Source of the DNA: Erpobdella octoculata
Taxonomy: Eukaryota > Annelida > Clitellata > Hirudinida > Erpobdellidae
DNA: 64,000 bases
Direction of reading: 5' to 3'
Assembly: GCA_963978895.1 (NCBI GenBank)
Contig: OZ022238.1
Location: 16,094,392-16,158,391, forward strand
Shown here: positions 1-13,299 of the stretch, piece by piece
Layout of the letters: every line of letters starts with the position of its first letter
How positions within the stretch are numbered: the first letter of the stretch is position 1
Notes under the pieces: generated by a model
What the model saw: the letters and a program-made list of their open reading frames with translations, nothing else
The model's database searches: none
Told to the model about the DNA's origin: nothing
Made by a program: the position numbers and the translations under genes

Positions 1-183
1 TTTGTATTTAAAAAAAGTAAATTTTGGAATCCACGGGGGGGCATGGCTTTCCTGAAAGTTTTAGAGCTCTAGGTGGTCGAAAAGTGGGAAAGCGACCGGG
101 AGCGTGAGAGCAAGCGGGAAAGGAAACGGGAGCGTGAGAGAAAAACCTCTAAAAAGCCCGGGCAACGCCGGGCACCCAGCTAG
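1..183 (+). mobile_element. Helitron-like non-autonomous copy, 3' end
   Basis: The tail carries GGGAGCGTGAGAG-type GC-rich units, the conserved AAACCTCTAAAAA stretch, the hairpin CCCGGGCAACGCCGGG, a short spacer and CTAG followed by T and then a TA tract. A 3' hairpin a few bases upstream of CTRR with insertion before T is the established Helitron terminus. The same terminus recurs in at least ten places here. The upstream part shares the 'gagctctaaaactttcaggaaag' type module (given here only as a descriptor of the 35-76 segment) with 4330-4370 and 35335-35365. The 5' end lies outside the window. Assignment to Helitrons is inference from the ends, since no Rep/helicase gene is visible. Confidence 0.5.
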
Positions 184-230
184 TATATATATATAAACTA
201 ATTTTATTTGCAATTTTTATTCTATTTTAG

Positions 231-707
231 AGACAACCAATGGCAAGTAGGGCTCCTCAAGGTATGCAGGGTGGAAGAATGATGGTACTTCCAAGTCCAA
301 ACCAGCAGGTTCAACAGCAGAGATGTCAAATGCCGAGAATGCCTGCCATGCAGCACAGGCCTGTTGGAGGAGGTAGAGGTTCAAGAGGGGGAATGGGTAG
401 AGGCAGAGCAAAATCTTTGTCTATGGGGGATGTAGAAATGGTTGCAGCTGGAAAAGTGGCTGTGGACTCCAAAACCATAGATGGCTTTTCGTATGGCAAG
501 CAGACAGTGACTCAGTACATATGTAACATCTGTAATAAAACCTTTCATAGCCACAGTGGCCTGCTGACTCACCAGGTCAAAAGTCATGGACGTCAGAAAA
601 AGGCTGGTGTTGGGAGGAGGCCGAAAAATGAGTCTGTTTTTGAGGAGGATGAGGAAGGCGATTTTGAATATGCCGATGATTCTTTCGACCAAGATTATGC
701 TCCGTAA
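231..707 (+). CDS. C2H2 zinc-finger protein, terminal coding exon
   Basis: The exon opens after a pyrimidine-rich splice acceptor (TTCTATTTTAG, ending at 230), reads R-Q-P-M-A-S-R in the same frame and stops at 705-707. The visible part (155 residues from the first Met at 240) has a Q/M/R-rich start, an RG-rich patch (GGGRGSRGGMGRGR), one C2H2 finger (CNIC, then HQVKSH; about residues 95-115), a basic run and an acidic C-terminus (EEDEEGDFEYADD). One finger plus RG and acidic tracts suggests a nuclear nucleic-acid-binding protein. I do not recognise the orthologue. The Met at 240 is probably internal, because the frame is open to the acceptor; earlier exons lie outside the window. Confidence 0.75.
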   Translation, partial: RQPMASRAPQGMQGGRMMVLPSPNQQVQQQRCQMPRMPAMQHRPVGGGRGSRGGMGRGRAKSLSMGDVEMVAAGKVAVDSKTIDGFSYGKQTVTQYICNICNKTFHSHSGLLTHQVKSHGRQKKAGVGRRPKNESVFEEDEEGDFEYADDSFDQDYAP

Positions 708-1741
708 ACTTATCCAGACATTTTCATACATAACTGATGGGTTGCAAAATGTTTATATGTATATAATGATACATTAATTCTAAGTATTTTATTCGATGCT
801 GTTTTTGTTTGTACGTCTGTGTTCACAGACTGTAAGCCCAGTCTGTTAACTACTGGGCAAGACTTGGCTTATAACAGAATTGTTTTCATATATTTTTCTT
901 AAATTTTCTTGTTCTTGAATCAGTCAGTTTGTATAAACTGTATCGTTGTGAGCAATGCTTGTATATGTTTGTACATCAGTAGAGGTTTATTATTTTTAGA
1001 TTTTGAGTTGCAGAATCTTTCAACATTAGTCAGATGTTTAAAGTGTTTTTTTCAACCAAATCTTGATTCTGGAATTGGTTCAAGAGTTGTTAAATGTTAT
1101 ATTTTGTGTTGCCATTATGTACCACCATTTCTTGTTCTTCCCACCGAGCTTGTATGTCATTTTGATCTTTATACTTGTATAATTGTATATGTACATTCTC
1201 ATTTTTTGCATTCATGTGGCTGGGTTCTGATACATTTTGTAAATATGTTGTTGTTAAGTTCACTCGAGAGCAGCTAGGTATGTTTGTATATTGTTAACTT
1301 GTTGAGGAAGAACACATTGGAAGAAAAATCCAGCTTTATCTTTTGTTTTGCTTTTTGTTGCAGTTATAAATTTGTTAGAGGTTCGTTTAAATTTAAAAGA
1401 TTTTATTTTATTGTTGAGTAATATAAATAATAATTACACGATGAACATAATCATATCCAACAAATTTCAATCGTAGTACTCTTTATTTGGATAAGAAAAT
1501 TGATTAATTGATAATTTTGTGTCTGCAACAAAAGTTCAAATAACTCAATCACTGTTGTCTTGTTGTTCAGAACAAAATTTAGTGCCTGGCGCTAGGTGTC
1601 GACTGCATTTTGCTCTTGCTATTGTAGTGATTTAAAACTATTTCTTGGTCATTTACATAACAGTTGCTAATCTGCCAGTTTCTCGAATTCACAGGTCCGG
1701 GACAACTATTTTAGAACGAGCCATTTTATGCCAGAATAAAA
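708..1741 (+). other. Probable 3' UTR of the zinc-finger gene
   Basis: About 1 kb of T-rich, mostly unique sequence follows the stop codon without transposon motifs. An AATAAA hexamer at about 1735-1740 is a candidate polyadenylation signal. Short open frames here (such as 909-1277) have no protein features and are treated as chance. The next recognisable feature is the hAT terminus at 1831. Confidence 0.4.
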
Positions 1742-1830
1742 ATCGAGCGTGCTTTGTATAGACTACATGGTTATCACTACGATGTTTGTCATGCTCGAGT
1801 ATGACTATTAGAATGCGTGCATGATCCGGG

Positions 1831-1875
1831 CAGGGCCGGATTAACACATATGAAGGCCCTGGCGTACTGAGAAAA
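1831..1875. mobile_element. hAT-type terminus (CAGGGCCGG...)
   Basis: The segment starts CAGGGCCGGATTAAC and continues with GGCCCTGG, typical of hAT termini that begin CAGGG. It lies about 290 bp beyond the C-terminal end of the hAT transposase relic on the minus strand at 2124-2906, the expected place for that element's 3' end. The opposite terminus was not found; the (ATAC)n tract at 2911 interrupts the other side. Confidence 0.5.
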
Positions 1876-2123
1876 GTGAGGCCCCTCTACATTATAAAAT
1901 TTACAAATTATGACTTTAATGTTACAATTCATAACCAAAAGAAATGTATCAAATAATTACACGGTTGAAGGTTCTCAACTATAAACTGTCAAGTGAACAC
2001 AACAAAAACATAGACTTACAGATTATAGAATACTGTAAAGTAGTGTACAGTATGATTTACAGATGATCTTCTTACCAACCGTCTGTCTATAACAAACACC
2101 TCAACAGAGTCAACCGTCACAAT

Positions 2124-2906
2124 TCACGATGATTTCTTTCTACATTTAACTGAACTGAACTTGTCAATCACTGCAGAAAAATGTAACTACTGAAATACAT
2201 CACTTTCAATGTTTAAGAGAGATAGGTTGTTTAGTCTCTATTGAGTCTGTATTGACCTCAGAGCAGATTTGAGGTGGCTGAAAGATCGCTCACCGGCACA
2301 GTTCGTCACAGGCAGTGTCAAGTAATGGTGAAGAAGAATGTTCGAGAAGGCTGTACAAAAATCATTCTATATCATAAATTTCAGCATCTTGGGAGGTGAG
2401 CAGAAAGTAAGCTTGAGATTCTTAAGCAGTGATCTCCACTGGAACCATTCATTCTCAACTTGGCCCAAACCCTCCAAATCTCTTGAATAGAAGTCTACCA
2501 CTCCATTGAGAGAAACTTTTGCTTCCACATCAGTGTGCCGCAAGAACGAGAACAGCTTGTCCACCTTAGAGTTGGCTTGGATTCGTTTGTCCAGGTCAAG
2601 AAGAAAGGAGTCAATAATCAACAGGAAAGTGGATATTCTGAATTCTTCAAAGCAAAACATAGTGACACCTTCAGCATTTAGGTCATCTGCTGTTCGTCGG
2701 AAGTACTTTTTTCGTTTCTCAGTGAACTGTACGGTTTCAGATAGTTTTTTCCTAGTTTAACAAACTCATCAAACTTTTTTCTTTTGCGTAGCATTCCGAC
2801 AAACTCACACAGAGATTGGAGAAGAATCACGGAAGATCCCAGATCAGCTTTTCGAAGTGGAGAAGCTTACTGATCATGTTTGTTCTCTTCAGAAAACAAC
2901 TCCAAA
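2124..2906 (-). pseudogene. hAT transposase relic (ZMYM1-like)
   Basis: Minus-strand frames give pieces in the correct order for hAT-type transposases related to ZMYM1: ETVQFTEKRKKYFRR, then a segment with SFLLDLDKRIQ and LFSFLRH (about 2660-2470), and near the end PVTNCAGERSFSHLKSALRS and LLNIESDV followed by VIDKFSS (about 2330-2130). The ERSFS..LK and LxIE signatures mark the hAT C-terminal dimerisation domain. At least two in-frame stops fall in the C-terminal block and a frame change lies near 2760, so it is dead. Transposase would bind and cut its own element ends in the nucleus. Confidence 0.7.
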
Positions 2907-2910
2907 ATGC

Positions 2911-3202
2911 ATACATACATACATACATACATACATACATACATACATACATACATACATACATACATACATACATACATACATACATACATACATACAT
3001 ACATACATACATACATACATACATACATACATACATACATACATACATACATACATACATACATACATACATACATACATACATACATACATACATACAT
3101 ACATACATACATACATACATACATACATACATACATACATACATACATACATACATACATACATACATACATACATACATACATACATACATACATACAT
3201 AC
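2911..3202. repeat. (ATAC)n microsatellite, 292 bp
   Basis: About 73 uninterrupted ATAC units. It abuts GC-rich CCCGTTCCCCC / CGCTCACGCTC units on the right, the same pairing of ATAC tract and GC-rich module seen in the Helitron-like copies at 20.6-22.2 kb. The open frames across it are translations of the repeat. Confidence 0.95.
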
Positions 3203-5228
<2,026 letters not shown>

Positions 5229-5240
5229 CTATATATATAT

Positions 5241-5614
5241 ATGAATGTTTGTGGGTTAGTTTGTCTATTATAGAAACGGGAAAGAGACCCGGAACGGACA
5301 GCGAGCGGGAACGGAAAAGCAAGCGTGAGCGGGAATGGGAGAGCAAACGTGAGCGGGAACGGGACAGCGACCGGGAACGGGAAATCGACCGGGAGCGGGA
5401 AAGCGACCGGGAGCGGGAAAGCGACCGGGAGCGGGAAAGCGACCGGGAGCGGGAAAGCGACCGGGAGCGGGAAAGCGACCGGCAGCGGGAAAACGACCAA
5501 AAACGGGAAAGCGAACAGGAGTGGGAAAGCAGGTGGGAAAGGAAACGGGAGAGAAAGAGACAAACATTAGAAAAACCTCTAAAAAACCTGGGCAACGCCG
5601 GGTATTTCCGCTAG
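5241..5614 (+). mobile_element. Helitron-like copy, near-duplicate of 26786-27159
   Basis: It begins after a short TA run with GAATGTTTGTGGGTTAG and contains about six 18-bp units (CGACCGGGAGCGGGAAAG), the AAACCTCTAAAAAACC stretch, the GGGCAACGCCGGG hairpin side and CTAG|T at 5611-5615. It can be aligned base by base with 26786-27159 with few differences, so the two probably spread recently. It faces the opposite way from the copy at 4634-5228. Confidence 0.55.
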
Positions 5615-5615
5615 T

Positions 5616-5902
5616 ACATACATAAACACACACACAGACACACATACATGCACATACACATACATACATACACACATACATACGCACATACATATATATA
5701 TAGTTCCCGCTCGCTCACCCGCTCCGCTCCGCTCATTTTGTGACGGATTTCAAAATTTTTTTTTATTTTTGATTTCCATTGACTCTCAAGGTTGTGTGAA
5801 AATTTCATTACGATCGGATGAATGGTGTAGCAATGCATAAAGGACATTAACATATAAACATATATACATATATACAAACATTCATTTTTATATATATATA
5901 GA
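5616..5902 (-). mobile_element. 5' fragment of Helitron-like copy
   Basis: In minus orientation it starts TCTATATATATATAAAAATG after an A (5902 downward), the same 5' end as the complete copy at 26495. It continues through the GCATTGCTACACCATTCATC module and GAGCGGAGCGG, then stops at a mixed CATA/CACA tract (5616-5700) where the opposed copy ends. Its 3' terminus is missing. Confidence 0.5.
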
Positions 5903-6112
<210 letters not shown>

Positions 6113-6312
6113 TTTCTATCTGTTGCATTTTCCTATGAAAAGGACATAATTGCACCTCTTTGTTTTTCCATTATAACTTTTTAAAATAATTTAAAAAAAT
6201 ATTCTAAATAGCCTACAACCTATCCTCAGATCTACCAAATGTACACAAAAAATTTCATAAAAATCGGTTCAGCCGTTTCGGAGGAGTTTGAAGTCAAACA
6301 CTATGACACGAG

Positions 6313-6625
<313 letters not shown>

Positions 6626-6629
6626 TATA

Positions 6630-6660
<31 letters not shown>

Positions 6661-6937
6661 AAGAGGCGCCCTGGGCGCCCATGTTTTAAGTTTTAAAAAA
6701 TTATGCCTTTTTACCAATGCTTTTATTAACTCGTCGTCTCTGTTTCTCTGTCTGTCTGTTTCTCTGTCTGTCTGTTTCTCTGTCTGTTTCAAATCTTGCA
6801 ATCAATTTTTGAGTCACTTCCTGATGATAGATTTTTTTTCAAATTTTGCATACATGCTCAAAATAGAAGACAATGCAATATTCAATTATTAGTTTTACAA
6901 TAAGTCAATTAATTTAGTTAATTTTAATTAATTTCGC

Positions 6938-6971
<34 letters not shown>

Positions 6972-7105
6972 TTATATATATGTATGTATATGTGTACGTG
7001 TGTGTTTATTATAAGAAAAAATTGATTGCAAAATTTGTGTTTTAATTACATATAAAAGCATTGGGTTTTAAAAATTCGTTTTTAATTTACTTGTTCGTTA
7101 TACGA
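6626..7105 (-). repeat. Dispersed repeat, inverted relative to 36291-36660
   Basis: After a small TA/GATATA stretch comes a perfect 15-bp palindrome (GGCGCCCTGGGCGCC, about 6664-6678), a (CTGT) run (6740-6785), then text down to AAAACCCAATGCTTTTATATG-like sequence. The segment 6690-7100 is the reverse complement, with drift, of 36291-36660. An internal TA/TG microsatellite (6940-7000) is present only in this copy. Confidence 0.6.
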
Positions 7106-7347
7106 GTGTCCACAATTAATGCATGCCTCCATCAAGACATTTCTCCCACAGCCCAGAAAAAAATTATTTTTTTCTTTTTAGTTCACAAAACGTGGTATTT
7201 TAAAAAGATTTTTAAATGTTTTATTTTTTAAAGCGCTTAACCTTTCCACATCTAGACAACTACTATGTCAAGAACGTACATTTCCATATTTAGAATTTAT
7301 AAATATATTTAAAGAGTGCACTGATCATTTTGATAGGGGCACACAGG

Positions 7348-8762
7348 CAGCGACGGATCTAGGGGGGATGCGGGGTATGCATCCCCACCAGATTACTGAA
7401 CAAAAATTTCATATACTATAAAATGTTTTTTTTAAGCCCCACCAGATTCAGCGACGAATCCAGTAGGGATGCGGGGTATGAATTCCCCCCCCCCACTAGA
7501 TAACCAAAAAACATTTTTATATGCTATTAAAAGATGATACTTTTTAAAAATCTCCCCCCGCTTCGTCGCTCCACAAAATTGCTTATCAACACCAGTAACT
7601 TGCAATTAATATCCCATTACTATTTCTATGGGATACACGCACACATAGGAAAGTACTGACCAGCTACACAATGAACATTCTAATATATGTTAAGAAGTCC
7701 AGTGCTACACCGTGAAACGAGAGTGCACACCAGCACATGCGCACATATAAAGTTCTGACATCCGTAGGATAGCAGAAAAATCCAAAGATAAGTGATGCAC
7801 TTATATATGGTCAATGAGGTTAGAGAATTTGCCAAAATTTTATCCTTTGTCTTCTGTTGTGTTAGCTGTTCCTGTTGTTAGAATTCAAATTACATCTATC
7901 GAAATTTTTTATCAAATTTTGGTTAGATTTTATTATTACAAACTTTTATTTAGGTTACAATCTCTGTTTCTGTGTGTGTGTGTGTGTGTGTGTGTATGTG
8001 GCTTTCTCTGTACACAAATCTTGCAAGTAAAATTTAACCAGTTTTTTGACTAGCTAGGAAGCTGAAACTATCAGCATAGCTTTATATTGGATGACGATAC
8101 ATGATTCAATTAAAAAAAAACAAACTTAATTTGAACATCTTACGTATTTCTAAATCGAGTGTATTTGAAATTAAAGTTTGTGTTAAAAATTCGTTTTTTC
8201 CTTTACTTGTTTTATATATTTTACTTCACTTCATATATTTATTTTATTTGAAATTGTTATCTTATTTTTTATATTTTAAATATTTTCTGTCAATTCTATT
8301 TTATATACAAAGTGGCTCCTAAATTTATTTTAATAAATATGATTCCAATAAAATTTCAAGCTTTCTATCCTTAATTTAATTAAACACTGAAGTCTACCAA
8401 TCTGCTTTTTTGGTAATATTATTAATTTTGTAATAATTTTTGCAAATTGCAGTCTTGTTATAAAAACAAATAAAGGAAAAACGAGTTTTTCAACACAAAC
8501 TTTGATTTCAAATACACTCAATTTAGAAATACGAAAGAAGATAGTCAAAAAATTTGTTCGCCTGCGGCGGGCTTTTCTTCCTTTTCTTATAGTGATAAAT
8601 TATTAAAGATACCCAAAAAAGACTGCAGACTGGAAATAGTCAAACATTTTTTTTTCAATGTTGTCTTTCTGCATACTGTTTGTTTCGTAACTTTTAACAA
8701 ATCTCTTTGTCAAGTTTTGGTAAGATCATCCCCACCACCAGAAAATCCTAGATCCGTCGCTG
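7348..8762. mobile_element. Non-autonomous hAT element with 8-bp target duplication
   Basis: The left end is CAGCGACGGATCTAGG and the right end CCTAGATCCGTCGCTG, perfect inverted termini over 16 bp. Identical 8-bp flanks (CACACAGG at 7340-7347 and 8763-8770) are the target-site duplication diagnostic of hAT insertion. The 1.4-kb interior has no transposase. A second, diverged terminus-like sequence (CAGCGACGAATCCAG at about 7450) suggests partial internal duplication. Nested inside is a dispersed repeat in inverted halves (7899-8211 and 8459-8548). Confidence 0.8.
7899..8548. repeat. Dispersed repeat B, inverted pair inside the hAT
   Basis: The part at 7930-8211 (GGCTTTCTCTGTAC, CTTGCAAGTAAAATTTAACC, then TCTAAATCGAGTGTATTTG) matches 34875-35129 (same strand) and 47996-48250 (opposite strand). 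The end part recurs inverted at 8459-8548. A (TG)n at about 7972-7996 expands differently in each copy. Confidence 0.6.
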
Positions 8763-8770
8763 CACACAGG

Positions 8771-9365
8771 CACAGCTCTCTGTTGCGCTCCCTAGGTTCG
8801 GACATGTCTGCAAGCAGGAATGCTTTTCAGTTTGTGCTCCACAAGCGATTGTCGAGAAATCTAGTATTATTTTTGCAACATTTCTTTATATTTAGATAAT
8901 TCGATGGCATTGATGATTGGTTTAAAATCGGCAAAGAGCGATTTTGCTCGGTGGTTTATGATGACATGACGTCGACCATAACCTCACAACCGGAAAACAA
9001 GTAAAATTTGGAATACTTTTGTTTTGACTATCTTTATGTACCTACTCCTCCTTGTACCAACCAGGTGAAAAAACGAAGTGTAGCTGCTGAGAACGTCCTC
9101 GACAAATCTGATCTTTTGAAGTTCACTGTCTGAATACGACTGGTTTCTGTTTTTATGTTTGGGGCACGTCCACAAGAACTGAATTTCATTATCAGGAAAA
9201 CAACCAGCATTTGTCGATCTGAGTTGACTTTGTTTTCAACCAACGTTCAGTGCAGTTTTAAATTTACTATTTAAAACAATTAAACTGAAACTGGAAGTTT
9301 ACAGCAAACAGTTTTAAATTATCTTTACTTATCTGTGTTCACAAGTTTATAACATAACTCTATAC
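8771..9365. other. No feature recognised
   Basis: AT-rich sequence without a recognisable gene or repeat. Short frames at 8984-9243 on the minus strand resemble no family I know. Confidence 0.4.
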
Positions 9366-10606
9366 CAGGGCTGTGTTTACATGATGCAGGGCCCCCCAAC
9401 CAAACAGTGCCAACTGGGCCCCTTCATAAGAACAAAAAGAAACACCAGAAAAATTTGTTTAGCGCTGTCACTATCATATTGTCATTGTTCAAAATATTTT
9501 TTGGCAGAACGTTCTAATCAAAGTTGTTGATTATATCATTGTATTTTATGGTTTGTGCAAAATTCTTTTAGTTATTTGTTATTCTCAGAAGAAACGCTTT
9601 GTCTTGCAAAATAATTACAAAATGCTTCAATTTTAATTCATTGCTATCAGTGTCATTCAGCAATTCTTGTACAGCTGCACAATGAGTAGACCAGCTATTT
9701 TGCTGAGTTTTCCGAGATTTTAATTCCATAAGAGAAAAAAGAAACATCTTTAATTCTATTGAAGTTTTCTTATACCGATGTCAAGCAGACAAAAGTCCAT
9801 TTTGTGTTTGTTCTCTGGCGTGAGTGGCAGTATTTTTTTTTTCATAAATTTTTTTCAAGAAACAAGATTGCTTCTCAAGCAAAACTTTTTCATAACACTG
9901 TTTTTCACTTATTTCAGCTTTGATGGCAGTGTCGTCAAAATGTGTATCTTCCAATAACCTTGCAGAGATTTTTATTACTTATTTTTTATTTTAACATTTA
10001 AAGTGTCAATGGTTGCAGTCAAAGAATTCAAACTTCTCCTGGAATTATTGATTCGAAAGGAGTTATAAGGCTAAATCACAATGGTCAAAATGGAAGGTTT
10101 TGTGGCGCAGTACGCTGCCAATGAGCTTGCTTCAGCTGATGTAATGGTATTGTTTTTTTCATAATCTATCAAGTTTTTTCAGGTGATAGTGCAGAGGTCT
10201 TGAGCAGTTGATACAATTTTTTTATCTAGTATCAGAATAATCCACAGAAATAAAAATATTAAATTTTAATAATTTTTTATTTGCCTAGAAAAGCAGAAAA
10301 TAGGGTATAAATTGAATTTACTCCAAAAAGGAAAAATATACGGCATCATCCACAACCACAATATAGAGACTTGCGTATACGCTTCTTCATACCTTTTTCA
10401 GAGCCGCCGAGAGAAGGAGACGGGGATAATCCCCCGAGCTCGTACTTTTGACTTTTAGGTGGACAGGATCTGAAGAAATTTAGAATGAAAAGGTTGTGAA
10501 GTCTTTTCAACTACCCACCCCCGGTCATCAGTTATTTTGAAATGAAAAAAATGTGGCCCTGGTTAATTTTTTTTTTCGGGGCCCATGTTTCCTCACGGCA
10601 GCCCTG
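9366..10606. mobile_element. hAT-like composite, CAGGGCTG...CAGCCCTG
   Basis: The left end begins CAGGGCTGTGTTTACATG followed by GGGCCCC tracts. The right end is GGGGCCCATGTTTCCTC...GCAGCCCTG, giving an 8-bp inverted terminus and related GGGCCC-rich subterminal text. No matching flanking duplication was found (CTCTATAC versus a T run), so these may be ends of different elements. Another hAT-like end (GGGGGCCCTAAACATGCCCCTG, ending at about 10943) follows. No intact transposase frame is present. Confidence 0.4.
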
Positions 10607-11452
10607 TTTTTTTTATATTATATTAACTATCAAATTGCTTGCTCAGACAATCTTAATTAGTGAAGTCCTATTCCAATACAAGCTTCAAAAATTACTCTAG
10701 GGAGATTTTTTTCTGTTGTGTCATCAACAATAAAATAAGCCACAAATTTTGCATATATGATATTTTTGATACAAATATAAAACACGTATCCTTATTTAAA
10801 TTTTATATATTAGGAAGGCTTTGTGTCATATTAACCTGATTTTTTAAAAGGTAAGCTGATTTTTTATGCAAATGACTTGCTTCTGAACCCCTTCGAGCTT
10901 GGCCCCCCAAATGGGGAGTTTGGGGGCCCTAAACATGCCCCTGATCCATATTTCAGCATTTCCTATTATGACACAAAAAACCAATGTCTGAGTCTAGATT
11001 TAAAACCATTCTTTCTCAGTTCCCTACACGGTCAAAAATAAAAAGGAGAAAGAAGGCACAACTTTACGAGTGCAAACAAATGGAGTTTCTCGGGATAATC
11101 ATTTTTATTTTTGCATCTACATAAATACCATCTCACGTATACATCGATCGTCAGCCATGTCTGACAGCAGCGGGGATTTCCAGATATACACATAACTAAA
11201 TTTGCAGCGGACGACCAATGATCGAAATATGAAACACATTTCCAAGGACGACACAATAATAAGGAGCATACAAGTTACAACTTCCTAGTGGAAATTAAGC
11301 GTTAAATAAAGTTACGCATCATTCCCATTCTCATCCCCCTTTCTCTCTTCGAATAGCGAAAGATATAACCTACCAACATACCTCTGCCTTTACCATCAAC
11401 AGTAACTAAACAAAACTCAAGAACCCTAACTCGTTCGGCCTGTTATCGAAAC
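10607..11452. other. Mostly unique sequence with one hAT-like end
   Basis: Apart from the terminus-like GGGGGCCCTAAACATGCCCC at about 10920-10943, no gene or repeat was recognised. From about 11000 the base composition becomes more balanced, consistent with host sequence upstream of the candidate exon at 11544. Confidence 0.35.
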
Positions 11453-11523
11453 ATACCGATGAGGTACGACTTATATTTAATCGAATCATACCGATGAGGT
11501 ACGACTTATATTTAATCGAATCA
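11453..11523. repeat. 35-bp tandem duplication
   Basis: Two identical units (CATACCGATGAGGTACGACT followed by TATATTTAATCGAAT) lie directly upstream of the candidate first exon at 11544. The spacing and identity suggest a recent duplication; a regulatory role is speculation. Confidence 0.8.
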
Positions 11524-11543
11524 GCGGATAACAAAACAACGAC

Positions 11544-11711
11544 ATGGAAGCGAAGAAAGTACAACAAATCACTTTTAATCCTAGTTGTTGTGTCTCAACG
11601 AAAAGCAACAACAACAATAACAACAAGCCTGTTGAACATCACAAAATGACCGGAGGAGACGTGAGAGACAATCAGAATATAACAAGGACGCATTTCCGGC
11701 ATTCGTCCAAG
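11544..11711 (+). CDS. Candidate first coding exon, unknown protein
   Basis: From ATG the frame reads MEAKKVQQITFNPSCC, an S/N tract (SNNNNNNK) and NITRTHFRHSSK, and meets a good splice donor (CCAAG|GTAAAA) at 11711/11712. Base composition is unlike the flanking repeats. No domain is recognisable and no downstream exon was identified, so this is a tentative gene start. Confidence 0.3.
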
Positions 11712-11759
11712 GTAAAAACCGGTAGAGATTTAAAAAAAAGATAGTGGATAATGAGATAA

Positions 11760-11792
11760 CAAATAATAACGAGAAGAAGAGAGATAATGAGT

Positions 11793-11825
<33 letters not shown>

Positions 11826-11919
11826 CGAGAGAGGGAGAGAGGGGGGGGGGAAAGAAAATTGAAAACTCCGAAGTAGACTACCAGACTGTCACGACTGTAG
11901 CTCTTCGTGTGTATCTGTC

Positions 11920-11952
<33 letters not shown>

Positions 11953-11955
11953 CAG
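11760..11955. repeat. (GA)n, poly-G and (GT)n low-complexity runs
   Basis: Purine-rich GAGA text with a run of ten G at about 11842-11851, then a short (GT)n at 11923-11951. Confidence 0.85.
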
Positions 11956-11959
11956 AATG

Positions 11960-12130
11960 TAACCACTTGAGTACTGCACGGGCCGGGACGAGATTTTTGG
12001 CCAACTATAGGAATTTTAGGCCTGTAAAAACGGATTGGGTCGGGTCAAAATTAGGTGGGCAAGACATGAAATTTTTGCTTATGAAACGGGCCGAGCCGCG
12101 AAAAATCGTCCCGTGCAATACTCTAGTAAC
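11960..12130. repeat. GGCCGGG-rich dispersed repeat related to the 28-32 kb palindrome
   Basis: It starts GAGTACTGCACGGGCCGGGA and contains AACGGGCCGAGCCG and CGTCCCGTGCAATACTC. Closely similar text (GAGTACTGCACGGATC, then CTCGGCTCGGCCCG) lies at 28047-28150 and inverted at about 31960-32070. This is a shared transposon module or the same family in a shorter form. Confidence 0.5.
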
Positions 12131-12850
12131 CACCCACTGAACATAGTGCAATGTTGCATTATAGTACAATCTGATGTAAATGTAATGTAATGACGTATGA
12201 TAATGTATTGTAATGCGTCATAATGTCACACAGTAATGTAATTAAGTGTGACAGAAAGGATAAGAGAACAAGAAGAGGGAGAAGAAAAATACAGAAAATG
12301 AACGAAGAAGATTGAAAGCATCTCGATCGTCAAATGACATCAATTTGGTAATGAAACATAAAAAAATATTGGTCGCAAATATGTACAAAATTTCCTAAGT
12401 TGTCGTCGTCGTCGTTGTGCATCAACGTGAAGTTAGCAACGAGACAAAAGAAATCTTTTCGAAGAGAAAAAAAGAAAACTGAAATAAAAATTTAAACAAA
12501 TTACTTGGTGACACCGGCTAAAAGAAATTAAATCAGAGAAATTCTTATTGAGTTAACCTCAAAATTATCCTGCTTTTAGAGTAGAGAGAGGAAATCCTGA
12601 TTCACTTAAAGAGTCATTAAGACCAAATCAAATGCAAAATGAATTAATTAGACAAAATTATGTTAATCAAATTTACAAAAATTAAGACTTTCTTATGCGC
12701 TCGTAAACGAAAATATTATATAAAAATAAAATTGTTAAAATTTACAAACCTCCAATAGAAGCACATGCAAAAAAATATCTAAAGCATTCTAACCAATCAA
12801 ATTTTTAAATTTAAATTTAGTCACGCAAAATGACTGGTTCGTTAGGTGGC
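12131..12850. other. AT-rich sequence without gene
   Basis: Small degenerate runs (TAATGTAATG at 12175-12240, TCGTCGTCG at about 12400) are all that stands out. Confidence 0.4.
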
Positions 12851-13018
12851 CCCACCACGTTTATACGAGCTCAACCACGTTTATACGAGCCCCACCACGT
12901 TTATACGAGCCCCACCACGTTTATACGAGCCCCACCACGTTTATACGAGCTCAACCACGTTTATACGAGCCCCACCACGTTTATACGAGCCCCACCACGT
13001 TTATACGAGCTCAACCAC
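12851..13018. repeat. 20-bp minisatellite, about 8.5 units
   Basis: The unit is CCCACCACGTTTATACGAGC with a second form beginning TCA. The order of forms (ccc, tca, ccc, ccc, ccc, tca, ccc, ccc, tca) hints at a 60- or 80-bp higher-order unit. The PTTFIRA / PRLYE peptide frames come from the repeat and are not taken as a gene. Confidence 0.95.
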
Positions 13019-13299
13019 GGCTAATTCACCACAATGCACAATCGCCACTCTGTCGACCTGACGATTCATCAGCAATTCACTTCAGAAATAATTCACATGG
13101 CACGCATGCATGTCCGACATTGATTCAAATCAAGATTCATTAATAAATTCAATTCACTTCCGACTGCACCATGCATCCGAGTGCAAATCACTCAGAAAAA
13201 AACAAAAACTTTTTAAATATAACCGTCAAGTCGGCCATATTATAAAACACAGAGCAGAACCTATGAACGAATACTTCAATGAAATGAAAGTGGGATTGA

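Noticed and set aside
909..1277. 122-residue plus-strand ORF after the zinc-finger exon
   Set aside because: C/F/L-rich composition of a T-rich 3' UTR; no domain, no splice support.
6815..6850. Further hammerhead candidate (CCTGATGATAG), and inverted at 36531
   Set aside because: No GAAA at the right distance and no stem II; belongs to dispersed repeat C.
9366..10606. Complete hAT with 8-bp duplication
   Set aside because: Termini match but the flanks (CTCTATAC versus a T run) do not; kept only as a composite of hAT-like ends.
12830..13061. PTTFIRAPPRLYE tandem-repeat protein
   Set aside because: The 20-bp unit shifts frame each copy and returns after three, so several frames stay open; no gene context.
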